Under the pieces are notes generated by a model. The model worked only from the letters and a program-made list of their open reading frames with translations, ran no database searches and was not told the origin of the DNA. The position numbers and the translations under genes are program-made. Source: Rhineura floridana (Eukaryota > Chordata > Lepidosauria > Squamata > Rhineuridae). Taken from it: a DNA stretch of 64,000 nucleotides. This document shows, piece after piece, positions 28,601-36,385 of this stretch. The stretch spans positions 73,592,270 through 73,656,269 of the forward strand of contig NC_084489.1 in assembly GCF_030035675.1 (NCBI RefSeq), in the 5' to 3' direction. Each line of letters starts with the position of its first letter. Positions within the stretch are counted from its first letter, which is position 1.

Positions 28601-31600
28601 ATCAACACTCAATCTTGACAGAAAAAGACTCTGATCCAATGGCATGGATACCACGACGATTGGAAGTCCTTTATCTGCTGCAGCTTTCATCTGCCTTCAC
28701 AGCCGTTGTAACGTACACATTGTTATCCTCCGCCTGTTCTGCCAGCAGAATGACGCAGTACCATATACCTACACCAGACTCCTAGTTCTCCCCTCCCCGT
28801 AACCTGAGAAACAACTTTATTTAGGGTGGGAGAATAAAACTATCAGCCTCCTTCACAGTCCTTTTGATCAAGACAGGGCAGTCCAGGGATTTATGGGGAC
28901 CCAGAGACAAATGCTCTGTGATGCTTTTTATATTTATTTACATTTATTTTACTTACAGGCTTATATACCACACAATCAACAGAGTATCAATCAGTGAATG
29001 TAACATACCCCTAAAACAGCATTAAATATTTGGTCAACACCTGGACAGTGATAATCAATGACCGACGGTTGAGCTATGCCTGTGGAAAGGGCCTGAATAC
29101 CCAGGAGAGTCTTGATAGCGCTTGCTTAATATTAATTGGCTCTACAACCCAAGTACAGGCACACTAAATGACCTATTTCTTGTAGAAGCAAGGCAAACCT
29201 CCTATGGCACCCCTTACTAATGTCTCTCTTGCTTAATGGAAAGATTGAGCAGGTATATTATCTGATGACACCATTTCAGATGGATTAACATTATCCCTTT
29301 GACAGTTCATCTTCTAATGATTGCCAGTGTGGTGCAATGGTTATTATGATCAGGTAGAACCATCACTCAGCCATGACACTGAGTAAGACTGGGAAAGGAA
29401 TCCTCATAAATCAGTCTAAGCTTCCTGAAGAAGGAGCGGCATTGTATCAAAAAATAGTCCTGTTACCACATCAAATATACGCCACCTTGTTCTAAGTATT
29501 CCAGGCTCTGCTTCTGTCTTTTGATTATTGTACACATCCGCCCTAACGCGGCACGCTTCAGCTGCTTGCATCGGTATAGGGAATCTCCATATTTCATCAA
29601 CCGTACATAGTCTTTGGCAACACTGCATTGCAAAAAGAGAAGTCAATCTGCATTCAGATTGCTAGAAGCTCGTGAACCCCATTACCCTCTCCACCCCCCT
29701 GATATTTGAGCACAGAACTGGGGGTCTGGAAGGGGGGAAAAGGAAAATACAGGCATTCCTTCATGTTACAAAGGCATAGCTTTATAAAGAGGAACTGTCA
29801 GCAGAGAATATAAAGCCTTTTCCAAAAAGTATGCATATTACAATTATTCAAACAGAAATGGTTTCACATGAACAACAGCAAAAGTTAAGCTCTTACTTGT
29901 CAATCAGATTTTTGGCAATGTTAATTTGCCCCAAAGCCAACTTGTAATGATCTTTGTCATAAAGAACGTTCATCAAATCCGCATAAAATGGATGAATGTC
30001 CTGGGGGAAAAAACCTGTGTCAGTTCTTTGTTATAAATCATTTTTCCCCAGAATATGCAAATTACTTATTAGTTTAACCTTTACTAAGAAGCATGGCCAA
30101 GATCCAAAGGGCTGAGAGAGTACTTCTGTGAACCCAAAGGGGTTTTTACTTCTTTTTCTTCCACCAGTGGCTTCCCATGCCATGAAATAAAACTGATTTT
30201 GAAACTAGGGGAAAATTCAAAAAGCAGTTTGTGATTCAACATGGGGGATAAGCAGACAGGAGAGCCCCTGCTCATAGTTCTGTCATCATCTCCTGCTGGG
30301 AGGAGGGGTGGGATATAAATCAAATAATAAAATAAATAAATAAATAAATCTGTAGCTTACATTGAAACAATACAGAACAGGGGCTTCTCTATTGTGGCAC
30401 ACTGGACATGGATCTCACTTCCCATAGAGCAGGAGTGGGGAACCTCCGGATAGCAGGCCAAACATGGCTCACAACCCCTCCCCATTTGGCCCATATGGCT
30501 GTTTTTTTGAAACCACGCCCACCTGCCCCAGTCCTGAAGCCCGATTGAAGACTTTCCTTTTAAGTTGAGACCTATCCCAGTCTGCGTCTGTGTTAGAATT
30601 GCTTTTAATATGTTTTGTGTTTTAACCTTTTTTTAAAAAAAAGATGTTTTAAAAGTTTTTTAAAAAATGTTTTTAACGTTGTTTTGTTTTAATGTATTTT
30701 AAGGTCTTTTTATGATGTTTTAAAGTGTTTTTGGCATTTCTGTTTGCCGCCCTGGGCTCCTGCTGGGAGGAAGGGCAGGATATAAATCAAATAATAAATA
30801 AATAAATGAAGCAGCCAGCCCCTGCCTGTCCTTGAAGCACATAACTTGTCTAAGAAAGTCAGATATAATTTACCAGAAAAAAAGATTTCTGCAAGTTATT
30901 TTAGCCATATATCATGCAGAGTATAACTCTGAGCTTAAAACACCTTTTTTTGTTCTACTTCATAGTGGCAAAGTCACTTACATCTAGCTTTGGAAAATCC
31001 ATGATGATTTGGGTAAGTCTGTCATGATAATTTTGTTGAGTGTATTTTACTTTTCTCATGTAGAAATGACGAATGCGGTGAATTTGGTAATGTTTATGAA
31101 TTACTGTAGGAGTCTTTCGCTGTGTCTTGGATAGTGTCAGATCTATGAAGTCCTGCAATTAAAGAATGAACAGTGATGAAGATCAAGTAGTCTTTTTAAA
31201 ATCACCAAACAAGATAATAAAACAGAATCAAAAACCCACGTCAGCAGTGGAAGGGAGAAAGAGCTCAGTCAAGCTTCTGTAACAGAGTAATGCACACTAG
31301 CAAGCTATTAAGAGTGTTGTTTACACTGGGGATCATGGGGCATGCATTCATTGCCTACTTGCCTCTGAACAAAAATTTTAAACCATGATTAAAAGAACAG
31401 CAATTTCATAAAATTTTCACTTACATTGATTGTGCTTAAGAATCCACCCAAAACCCTTCCTTCATTGTCCTAACAGATTTACACCCTGTTCTTAAGCACA
31501 TGTATGTCAAAATTCCACTAATTTCAATAAAAAATCATTTCAACATAAATAATCAATCAAATCAAGTGTTTGTCACAGTCAACTTCCATTCAAGAAAGTA

Positions 31601-34273
31601 CAAAATATAAAGAAACACAAAATCACAAGCTTCAGAGGAACCAGTTAGTAAAGGAACTAACAATTATAACAGGTCTAAAAAAGATTACAACATTCAGACG
31701 TTGCCACCTGTTTGGTAACAGATTTAGCACCACCCCTCAAGAAAAACAATCAAAAGGGTCTCTAAATATCAACCAGGACCACACTGTAATTATGCATACT
31801 CTGATCCCTTGATTAGAATCTACAGCAGAATCATAGAATAGTTGAGCTGGAAGGAGCCTATAAGGCCATCAAGTCCAACCCCCTGCTCAATGCAGGAAAA
31901 ACATACGAGATACTATTTCAAACTAAATGGTTGCAAAGTTCCTTGACAGGGACTTCAGCAACTCTACTGTCTAAGATCTTAGAAGGTAAAATGTTAAAAA
32001 TGTGCCAACAAAATTGCTCTTCCATACTTAGGTATTGTTAGAAAAATTACATATGGCATACATTTGTTAGAAGATGGTCACGTCAGGCCTACTGACATGT
32101 ACAGAATATTTTAGAGGTACAGTCTTAACCATAGAAAATTAACATTAAAACAAGTGGCAAATAAAATTTTAAAATAACTAAGGGCAAGTTTACTCACAAA
32201 TAAGACACGTGACCAACCTTCTTAAAAATATACCATGACATGCTTCTTTGGCTCCAGAAATAAAGTATTTTTAGATTTCCTAAGTTTTCACCAACCTGGT
32301 GACCTCCATATATTTTGGACTACAATTCCCATCATCCCCAACTAGTATATAGTTTAAAACATATGGAGGGCACCATGTTGGTTAAGGCAATCCTAAGTGC
32401 AATAAAAGAATGTTTCAAATAATTAAAATCTGTATCTGTAAAAAGCAAAGCAAATGTCAGTATGATGTTAATGGCCATATAAACACATGGAGCTGCATTG
32501 CACCATCTAGTATTACCGTCTACTCCAACCAGCAACAGCTTTCCAGGGTCTCGGCCAGAGATATTTTCTAGAGCTGCAGTCTACAACCCTTCTTTAATCA
32601 GAGTTGCTGGGGACTGAACCTGTGACCTCCTGGATGCGCGCTATGTATTCTAGCACTGAGCTATGGCCTCAGCCCCATGACTGATGTCCATTTCATGCCA
32701 CTTTCCTGCCAAGTCACTTGGGGCAGTCAAATTGCAACAATTCACTGAACCGAGCAAACCAAGGTAACACTAAGATGGAGCTTAAAACTTATCTCATAAA
32801 GAAAATGATGTCTAAGAAAAACAAAGACAGATTGGCTGGATGATAATGATGCAGGCTTCTCTACTAGTTCTGGGAACAAGCAAAGAAAGGGAAAGGGTGG
32901 TGGGCTTTAAGCTTCTAGCAGTGTCAACCCAAACAGTTTGTGGTACACAATAGCCTGCTATCCACTGATAGGTAGGGAACCTAGGAATAGTCAGCATATC
33001 ATAACTGAGCTTTTGGTCAACATTAAGGGAGAGCTTCCACCTCCATAACAGAATCATCTTTCACTTCAAGGTCCATAAATATCCACCAACACAAGAGACA
33101 ATTTAATCTCTCTCCCAGGATGTTGCAAGAATAATTGAGATAAGCATCACATAGGTCCTTGTACAACAAGGACCAGCACTATAAAACTATTGACTCATAA
33201 TAGATTTCTAGGAGAAGGAGGGAAAGACATCTGTATTGGGCAAAAGAAGCACAGCGGGAGGGCAAAGCAGTCGAGAATGGGCACATGTGAAAAGGAGCCA
33301 CGTACAACAAAACTCTATTAGGGTGGAGATAGTGAGTGATGCTATATGAGACAGCTGAAGTCTGCTGTGTATAGGAGAGGCTGCCCAGAAAAGTGAAGAG
33401 CTTGCACCAATTCACAGTGAAGTTGCACTTGCCATAGTCATCCCAAGCCCCTCTGTTCTTTTCTTCACTACAACCCACCCACTGAAGTAGTCATCCAAGG
33501 TCTTTCTCCAGCTGCCCCTGTCATCTGAAGAGCAGTAGGTGACGACTTGAGAGACAGGGCCTTCTCCAGTGATGGCTCCTTGTGAATGCCCTCTCCAAGG
33601 CAGCACGTCAGACACCTTCATTGCTATCATTTAAACACCAGACCCCCCCCCATTTTCCCTGGGGTTTAAAAAGCTGCTACTATTAGCATTTATTTTAGCG
33701 TCTATTTGAATGCTATTTTTAGCCTGTATGTATACATTATTTACTTGTCTTTGTTCTTGTATTTCTGTTGTTTAATGCTTACTACAGGTGTGAGGAACTT
33801 TTGGCCCTCCAGATGTTCCTGAGCTACAACTCCCATCATCCCTGGGCATCGTGGGGTGGGCCTGATGAGAGTTGTAATGCAGCAACATCCGGGGGGCCAA
33901 AAGTTCCCCACTCCTGTCTTACTAGGGCTACTTTTTTTTTTTTATCCTGGCACTGCTGCCAGAAATTCATCAAGCGAAGCTTCCCCTCTACTGAGAACAG
34001 CTTCACCTCCTGAACTTCTGCCTAGCTACTAAGGGGAGCAAAAGAGTTCCGGTCAGGAGGGACAGGGCACGAGGCCTCTCTCGTGCGACACGTGGTCTCT
34101 CTCCCACTCAGCACGAACTAACCCAGGAACTGTTGCCACGGCGACGGCGCAGCCGTACAAAGAGCCTCGCGTGCCACCTCGAGCGAGGTGAAGGTGGGAA
34201 ACCGGGAGAGCCGATTTCGCTTTACCTTGGCGGACGGGACCACCATGATCTTCTTGAAGTTGTACAGCGCCAT
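14237..34273 (-). CDS. GTPBP4: GTP-binding protein 4 / nucleolar GTPase NOG1 (17 coding exons)
   Basis: NOG1 is an essential nucleolar GTPase that joins pre-60S particles and helps their late nuclear maturation. Coding exons (high to low): 34273-34226, 31152-30982, 30000-29897, 29622-29486, 28108-28008, 27358-27266, 26036-25845, 25745-25680, 22298-22209, 19860-19750, 19348-19271, 19174-19123, 18350-18250, 17899-17702, 16635-16570, 15971-15828, 14389-14237. They total 1,905 bp, or 634 residues plus stop, with every phase consistent. GTPase motifs: G1 GYPNVGKS at 175-182, G3 DTPG at 221-224, G4 NKCD at 289-292. An N-terminal helical NOG1 domain precedes them. A basic, Ser/Arg-rich tail suits nucleolar targeting. 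One intron (after exon 14) appears to be GC-AG; the other fifteen are GT-AG. Confidence 0.98.
14478..14780 (+). mobile_element. tRNA-derived SINE (Sauria type) in GTPBP4 intron 16
   Basis: A-box-like 'tggtgtagtggttagtg', B-box-like 'gggtttaaatgccc', then the body blocks 'aagtcacttgacctcaac' and 'cttagaggaaaggca', and a (taa)-rich tail. The orientation is opposite to the gene. Confidence 0.7.
15058..15120. repeat. fragment of 'acttactcccag' repeat
   Basis: 'caacgggacttactcccagc' followed by 'atgtttgcacagagttacag' resembles a widespread squamate repeat seen also near 26306-26385 and, weaker, 12090. Confidence 0.4.
15221..15338. mobile_element. palindromic hAT-type MITE, diverged
   Basis: The arms 'gtccctccagatcttgttgg' and 'cccagcagcatctggaca' face each other around a shared core. 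No target duplication is clear. Confidence 0.6.
15507..15668 (-). mobile_element. BovB LINE 3' terminus (or SINE carrying it)
   Basis: It matches the last ~160 bp of the BovB copies at 1473 and 3905: 'cttcaagtcaatcacgattt' to 'cttgtttggccttcctcttt'. It lacks the reverse-transcriptase part. Confidence 0.75.
15828..15971 (-). CDS. GTPBP4: GTPBP4 exon 16
   Basis: Residues 537-584. Arg/Ser-rich, with RKRKREES, a likely nuclear localisation signal, followed by [12 protein letters not shown]. Confidence 0.97.
16172..16392 (-). mobile_element. Sauria-type SINE with BovB-like tail
   Basis: On the minus strand there is a tRNA-like head with 'tagtgtagtggttagagta' and 'gggttcgaatccc', a body, then 'cataagtcggaatcgatttg' and 'aaggcagcccat', the tail shared with the BovB 3' end. 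It appears complete. It lies in GTPBP4 intron 15 in the same orientation as the gene. Confidence 0.8.
16513..16533. repeat. (CA)n microsatellite
   Basis: A run of about ten CA dinucleotides in GTPBP4 intron 15. Confidence 0.85.
16570..16635 (-). CDS. GTPBP4: GTPBP4 exon 15
   Basis: Residues 515-536 ([10 protein letters not shown] to MTGKNE). It begins in phase 0 after tttag, which fixes the end of exon 14 and reveals the GC donor there. Confidence 0.96.
17255..17420 (+). mobile_element. tRNA-derived SINE (second family), sense copy
   Basis: Decayed A box 'ttcagaggtaaaacacatg', an A-run, B-box-like 'aggatcaatctgtgg', then 'catctccaggtagg'. Antisense relatives lie at 13445-13855 and 32475-32680. 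Confidence 0.55.
17702..17899 (-). CDS. GTPBP4: GTPBP4 exon 14 (acidic segment), GC splice donor
   Basis: Residues 449-514. An acidic coiled-coil-like stretch ([12 protein letters not shown]) and an acidic Ser cluster ([10 protein letters not shown]) are followed by the basic REKKKLK. The frame into exon 15 is kept only if the exon ends at aag|gcaggt, a GC donor. Using the GT four bases later would shift the frame. Confidence 0.95.
18250..18350 (-). CDS. GTPBP4: GTPBP4 exon 13
   Basis: Encodes [18 protein letters not shown] and the [13 protein letters not shown] region, residues 415-448. The polypyrimidine tract of its acceptor is an almost pure T run, seen as poly-A at 18353-18370 on +. Confidence 0.97.
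19123..19174 (-). CDS. GTPBP4: GTPBP4 exon 12
   Basis: 52 bp encoding [17 protein letters not shown] (398-414) plus one base of the next codon. It is a small, well-conserved exon with donor a|gtaagt. Confidence 0.96.
19271..19348 (-). CDS. GTPBP4: GTPBP4 exon 11
   Basis: Residues 372-397 ([12 protein letters not shown]... VPKKKL), the start of the NOG C-terminal region. It differs more from human than the neighbouring exons do. Confidence 0.96.
19555..19640 (-). mobile_element. LINE 3' tail fragment
   Basis: 'aagggagcccagggtggca' on + is the reverse of the 'gccctgggctccctttggga' block that ends L2-type LINEs here (compare 30740-30800). Confidence 0.5.
19750..19860 (-). CDS. GTPBP4: GTPBP4 exon 10
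   Basis: Residues 335-371, [10 protein letters not shown] through PSKRDNK, the end of the GTPase domain. The donor is ag|gttggt, which departs from consensus at +3. Confidence 0.97.
20088..20224. mobile_element. palindromic hAT-type MITE with exact 8-bp TSD
   Basis: The termini 'gagcctttcccaacctttgg' and 'ccaaaggctgggaaaggctg' are inverted. The core is the same 'acaactcccatcagcccca' palindrome as other copies. Flanking GTCAAGAG occurs at 20080-20087 and 20225-20232. It lies in GTPBP4 intron 9, so the primary transcript can fold into a long hairpin. Confidence 0.9.
20233..21145. other. GTPBP4 intron 9 sequence
   Basis: No recognised repeat or gene. Confidence 0.4.
21151..21795 (+). mobile_element. 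solo LTR (family A, copy 1)
   Basis: 645 bp, starting TGTTGAGCCCCAG and ending GGGCAGGACA. AATAAA lies at 21734-21739, close to the 3' end. The flanks ccgcc/cagcc (4 of 5 matching) suggest a 5-bp target duplication. It matches the copies at 23443 and 52756. Only the terminal repeat is present, with no internal region. It is an old copy, antisense to GTPBP4, within intron 9. Confidence 0.7.
22209..22298 (-). CDS. GTPBP4: GTPBP4 exon 9
   Basis: Residues 305-334 ([15 protein letters not shown]... VKTE), including the TST motif in the G5 region. Donor gaa|gtgagt. Confidence 0.97.
22299..23437. other. GTPBP4 intron 8, proximal part
   Basis: No gene. 22800-23437 has moderately G+C-rich, unassigned sequence next to the solo LTR. 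It may be an older repeat. Confidence 0.35.
23443..24090 (+). mobile_element. solo LTR (family A, copy 2)
   Basis: 648 bp, TGTTGAGCCCCAA... to ...CAGGACA, AATAAA at 24029-24034, flanks aacag/aatag (4 of 5 matching). Same family as 21151 and 52756. Antisense to GTPBP4 in intron 8. Old solo copy. Confidence 0.7.
24300..24860. repeat. unassigned sequence with a recurring 'cctgccaaat' motif
   Basis: Near-copies of 'aagtctgccaaatttcagg' recur at about 24535, 24665 and 24828, 130-165 bp apart, each after a G-rich run. This looks like the inside of a repetitive element that I cannot name. Confidence 0.4.
24930..25080 (-). mobile_element. LINE 3' tail, antisense
   Basis: (taa)n followed by 'tttttatttttcagccgcct' and 'gtcttagggacactctagg', the reverse of a 'gccctagagtgtcc... 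ggcggc' LINE end with an A-rich tail. Confidence 0.5.
25611..25648. repeat. (GA)n microsatellite
   Basis: About nineteen uninterrupted GA units, 32 bp past the exon 8 donor within intron 8. Confidence 0.95.
25680..25745 (-). CDS. GTPBP4: GTPBP4 exon 8: G4 motif
   Basis: Residues 283-304. [14 protein letters not shown] contains the guanine-specificity NKCD motif (289-292). Confidence 0.97.
25845..26036 (-). CDS. GTPBP4: GTPBP4 exon 7: G3 motif
   Basis: Residues 219-282. [12 protein letters not shown] holds DTPG (221-224). [15 protein letters not shown] and the [11 protein letters not shown] segment follow. Donor ag|gtgggc. Confidence 0.98.
26306..26385. repeat. fragment of 'acttactcccag' repeat
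   Basis: 'cctgtgagtaagacccatga' and 'actcagtcagatttacttct' match the squamate repeat also seen at 15058. It lies in GTPBP4 intron 6. Confidence 0.45.
26386..27265. other. GTPBP4 intron 6, remainder
   Basis: No gene or repeat recognised beyond a short CA run near 27118. Confidence 0.4.
27266..27358 (-). CDS. GTPBP4: GTPBP4 exon 6: switch I region
   Basis: Residues 188-218. [19 protein letters not shown] contains the TT of the G2 region, then [12 protein letters not shown]. Exact phase 0 at both ends. Confidence 0.97.
27545..27950 (-). mobile_element. family X repeat (probable non-autonomous hAT)
   Basis: On the minus strand it reads 'gagggccgcattctctcacc', ..., 'cattcaagccatgcaaaagt', ..., 'aaaagcactcaaggagg'. 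The same blocks in the same order occur at 46300-46575 (+) and, interrupted, at 62407-63345 (+). Confidence 0.6.
28008..28108 (-). CDS. GTPBP4: GTPBP4 exon 5: P-loop
   Basis: Residues 154-187, including G1 [10 protein letters not shown] (from 175). Acceptor ttttacag. Confidence 0.98.
28109..29485. other. GTPBP4 intron 4
   Basis: A short LINE-tail-like antisense fragment lies near 28935-28980 ('ggcttatataccacaca') and a SINE-head-like piece near 29322-29400 ('gccagtgtggtgcaatgg'). The rest is unassigned. Confidence 0.4.
29486..29622 (-). CDS. GTPBP4: GTPBP4 exon 4
   Basis: Residues 108-154 ([20 protein letters not shown]... LEYLEQ), part of the N-terminal helical domain. Its donor is caag|gtggcg, a weak splice site lacking the +3 A/G +4 A pattern. 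Confidence 0.97.
29897..30000 (-). CDS. GTPBP4: GTPBP4 exon 3
   Basis: Residues 74-108 ([20 protein letters not shown]...). 104 bp, donor aa|gtaaga. Confidence 0.97.
30275..30350 (+). mobile_element. L2-type LINE 3' tail
   Basis: 'tcctgctgggaggaggggtg' then 'ggatataaatcaaataat' and (aaat)n, in GTPBP4 intron 2, antisense to the gene. Confidence 0.65.
30428..30540. mobile_element. hAT-type element fragment
   Basis: Starts 'gcaggagtggggaacctcc', a CAGG(G/A)GTGGGGAAC-type hAT terminus. The matching other end is absent, apparently cut by the LINE tail that follows. Confidence 0.45.
30541..30808 (+). mobile_element. L2-type LINE 3' end
   Basis: 'gaagactttccttttaagtt' (end of the ORF2 region) followed by T-rich DNA and 'gccgccctgggctcctgctg', then (aata)n. 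Confidence 0.7.
30982..31152 (-). CDS. GTPBP4: GTPBP4 exon 2
   Basis: Residues 17-73 ([20 protein letters not shown]... FPKLD), the most conserved N-terminal block, rich in basic residues. Donor gat|gtaagt. Confidence 0.98.
31153..31826. other. GTPBP4 intron 1, distal part
   Basis: A-rich unassigned sequence. No repeat or gene recognised. Confidence 0.4.
31827..31900 (-). mobile_element. CR1 LINE 3' end
   Basis: 'aatcatagaatagttgagct' followed by 'ggaaggagcctataaggcc' is the reverse of a CR1 3' terminus. It is severely 5'-truncated. Confidence 0.8.
32292..32385. mobile_element. palindromic MITE, short diverged copy
   Basis: 'ccaacctggtgacctccata' is mirrored by 'tatggagggcaccatgttgg'. The left arm of the shared core, 'gactacaattcccatcatcc', is intact. 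Confidence 0.65.
32475..32680 (-). mobile_element. tRNA-derived SINE (second family), antisense copy
   Basis: 'ttgcaccatctagtattacc', 'ggggactgaacctgtgacct' and 'ctagcactgagctatggcc' give, on the minus strand, a tRNA-like head with A-box-like and B-box-like motifs and the family's 3' body. Confidence 0.65.
33500..33784 (+). mobile_element. L2-type LINE 3' end
   Basis: 'agacagggccttctccagtg' and 'ggctccttgtgaatgccct' encode the decayed C-terminus of an L2-like ORF2, followed by a T-rich 3' region up to the hAT element. Confidence 0.55.
33785..33916. mobile_element. palindromic hAT-type MITE with 8-bp TSD
   Basis: 132 bp with termini 'caggtgtgaggaacttttgg' and 'ccaaaagttccccactcctg'. Flanks are gcttacta (33777-33784) and tcttacta (33917-33924), matching at 7 of 8. 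The CAGG-type termini and 8-bp duplications fit the hAT superfamily. Confidence 0.88.
34226..34273 (-). CDS. GTPBP4: GTPBP4 exon 1 (start codon)
   Basis: ATG at 34273-34271, then [16 protein letters not shown] (16 codons) and donor aag|gtaaag. Human has the same frame with H for L at position 3 and T for M at position 10. Confidence 0.97.
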
Positions 34274-34430
34274 GGCTGGAGCCTGTTCATCCGGCGGCCT
34301 GGCGAAGTTAGAGAGAGTGAGAGGCAGGGGGAGGTGGGGCTTCCGGGTTCACCCGTTCTCGCGAGAAAGGCTAACCGGAACGAAACGGGTACAGTGTTTC
34401 TATGGCACGACTTGATCCCGGCCTAACTAT
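34274..34430 (-). promoter_or_regulatory. GTPBP4 promoter
   Basis: A CpG-containing region just upstream of the start codon. The palindrome TCTCGCGAGA at 34357-34366 is a known activating element of housekeeping and ribosome-biogenesis promoters (bound by BANP, and discussed for ZBTB33). ETS-type GGAA sites lie at 34340-34346 (cttccgg on +) and 34375-34379 (ccgga). No TATA box. Confidence 0.7.
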
Positions 34431-35039
34431 ATAGAGTCGAACAGGTCTTCAACTTCCGCGCTCCTTTAGACGCTATTGTTCCCCCCTCCCGAGAGGATTT
34501 TTTTAAAAAAATATTGTCATAATCGCCGCTGTAATTCAGCAGTACCAAAAACAAGCGAAGCGTTTTTAGAATAGCGCCGTTCTGAATGTCCGTTACTAAT
34601 TCAAAGCTCTTGGCCTTGAGTCTCTATGGGCGCAGAGTAGGGCTTCTCTATACTTTGGCATCTCTGTGGTGAGGTCCTATAAACTACGTCGGACATTATA
34701 GTGAAGAAAACTTTTACAAGCGAAGTGACTCTTCCTTTTCCTATATCTATGGAACAGGATGAGCGAGGAAGCACCATTGGGAAGAACTTTGCTGGCTCAA
34801 CCAGTAACAGCAGTGCTATATAGCGCCGCCGGGAGTCCAGAGATGTGAACTGCAGCGTCATGTTCAGCGACCATGAAATCCGTACACGATAGATCACATT
34901 GGTTTTTGATATGAGTTTGTGAGTGTACATATAACCCCGTATTATATTACATACATAGGCTGCATTAAAAAAAAAAGCTTTACAGCATAATCACAACTAT
35001 GTATTGAAACCATTTCAAACACTGCTAAACGAGCTCATT
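34431..35039. other. region upstream of GTPBP4
   Basis: No repeat or gene recognised. LARP4B is expected further right by synteny with human. Confidence 0.4.
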
Positions 35040-35175
35040 CGGTGAACTTGGGCCAATTGCTGCCTTTCAGCCTACCCTACCTCACAGGGTTGTGGGGATT
35101 AAAGGAGAAGGGGGAGAACCACGTACGCCAACTTGAACTCCTTGGAGAAAAGGTGGGATATAAATGCAATAATAA
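35040..35175 (+). mobile_element. SINE fragment (Sauria type)
   Basis: 'cctacctcacagggttgtgg', then 'aactccttggagaaaaggtg' and a 'ggatataaatgcaataataa' tail. The tRNA head is lost. Confidence 0.65.
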
Positions 35176-35756
35176 GGATTATTAATATTGGGGGGGAAGG
35201 GAATTGGCATGTGTGGATGAATTTAAGAGACACACATTTATTTGTTTGTTTTTAAGAATTATCCTGCTAAATTTTCAAAATAATTCCAAGCAGCTAGCAA
35301 GTCCCACAATACTGAAATATATCACAATACATAGTATCATAAGTCCTTGTAGGTCAGGTCAAACTTTTATTGGTATCACCAAGGCCCTTTACAAAAACTC
35401 AAACAGGAGCAAAGAGATACAACAAACCATATTTGCAAATACAAATATTGAATATAAATTAAAGGCAAAATCAAGGATGTCTTTAAAAAGCAATAGAACA
35501 AGGGATAACATAAAAGGATAAAAAGCAATATTATAACACTACCAAATAAGGGCATCCCTATCACAGTTTATCTCTGATAGCACTTTTGCATTAATCCTTG
35601 CAACAGCCAGTGCAAAAAGAGAGGTGCCTTATAAGTCACAAAAAAGACAGTATTTCATAATAGTTACATCTATTTGTGAGTGTAATCCCAATAAAATAGT
35701 ATCTAGAAACTTAAAATGGGGTTCCATGTATAGAGTCAAATAAAACACCTATGCAG

Positions 35757-35970
35757 TGTGTAGTATAATGGTTAGAGTGTTGTACTAGGACCTAAGAGAC
35801 CAGACTTCAAATCCCCCACGCAGCCATGAAGTTCACTGGGTGATCGTGGGCCAGTCAACCTAACCTACCTCACAGGGTTGCTGTGAGGATAAAATGGAGA
35901 GAGAGGAGAACAATGTACTCCATTTTGAGCTCCTTAGAGGAAAAGGTGGTATATAATTAAATAAATAAAT
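35757..35970 (+). mobile_element. tRNA-derived SINE (Sauria type), near full length
   Basis: A box 'gtagtataatggttagagtg', B-box-like 'gacttcaaatccc', 'gaagttcactgggtgatcgt', 'ctacctcacagggttgct' and an (aaat)n tail. All parts of the family are present in order. Confidence 0.8.
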
Positions 35971-35999
35971 ACAATTATATATCAGTTGTCAATAATGAT

Positions 36000-36385
36000 C
36001 CATCTGGTATAGCACAGTGGGGAGGAGAGCCTGGCTGGGAGTCTAGAGTCTCTAAGTTCAAATCCCCGCTCGTGTCTCCTGGGTGTCAAGGGCCAGCTAA
36101 AGATCACCGCCACAGTGAGTGGCTCAAGAGTTACGTGCCCTGCCACCTGTGCAGCCATGGGCAAGCTGCATAGTCCCAAGGAGCCCAGTGGCCCCCCAGC
36201 TGGCAGTTGTGGACAAGGAAGGGGCTGGCTTGTGCAGCTGTGGCAAGCTGAGCAGGCCCTAGCCAACTGAGAAGGACTAGCCTCGGAGGCAATAGTAAAC
36301 CCCCTCTGAATACCACTTACCATGAAAACCCTATTCATAGGGTAGCCATAAGTCGGGATCGACTTGAAGGCAATCCAATGATCAG
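36000..36385 (+). mobile_element. Sauria-type SINE with BovB-like 3' tail and expanded middle
   Basis: A tRNA-like head ('aagttcaaatccc'), an unusually long G/C-rich middle (36060-36290), then 'accatgaaaaccctattcat' and 'taagtcgggatcgacttgaa', the BovB-type tail. It is longer than the copy at 16172. Confidence 0.65.

Noticed and set aside
14237-34273. C/D-box snoRNAs in GTPBP4 introns
   Set aside because: Nucleolar-protein genes often host them, but I found no minus-strand RTGATGA/CTGA pair with a terminal stem at suitable spacing. A covariance-model scan would be decisive.
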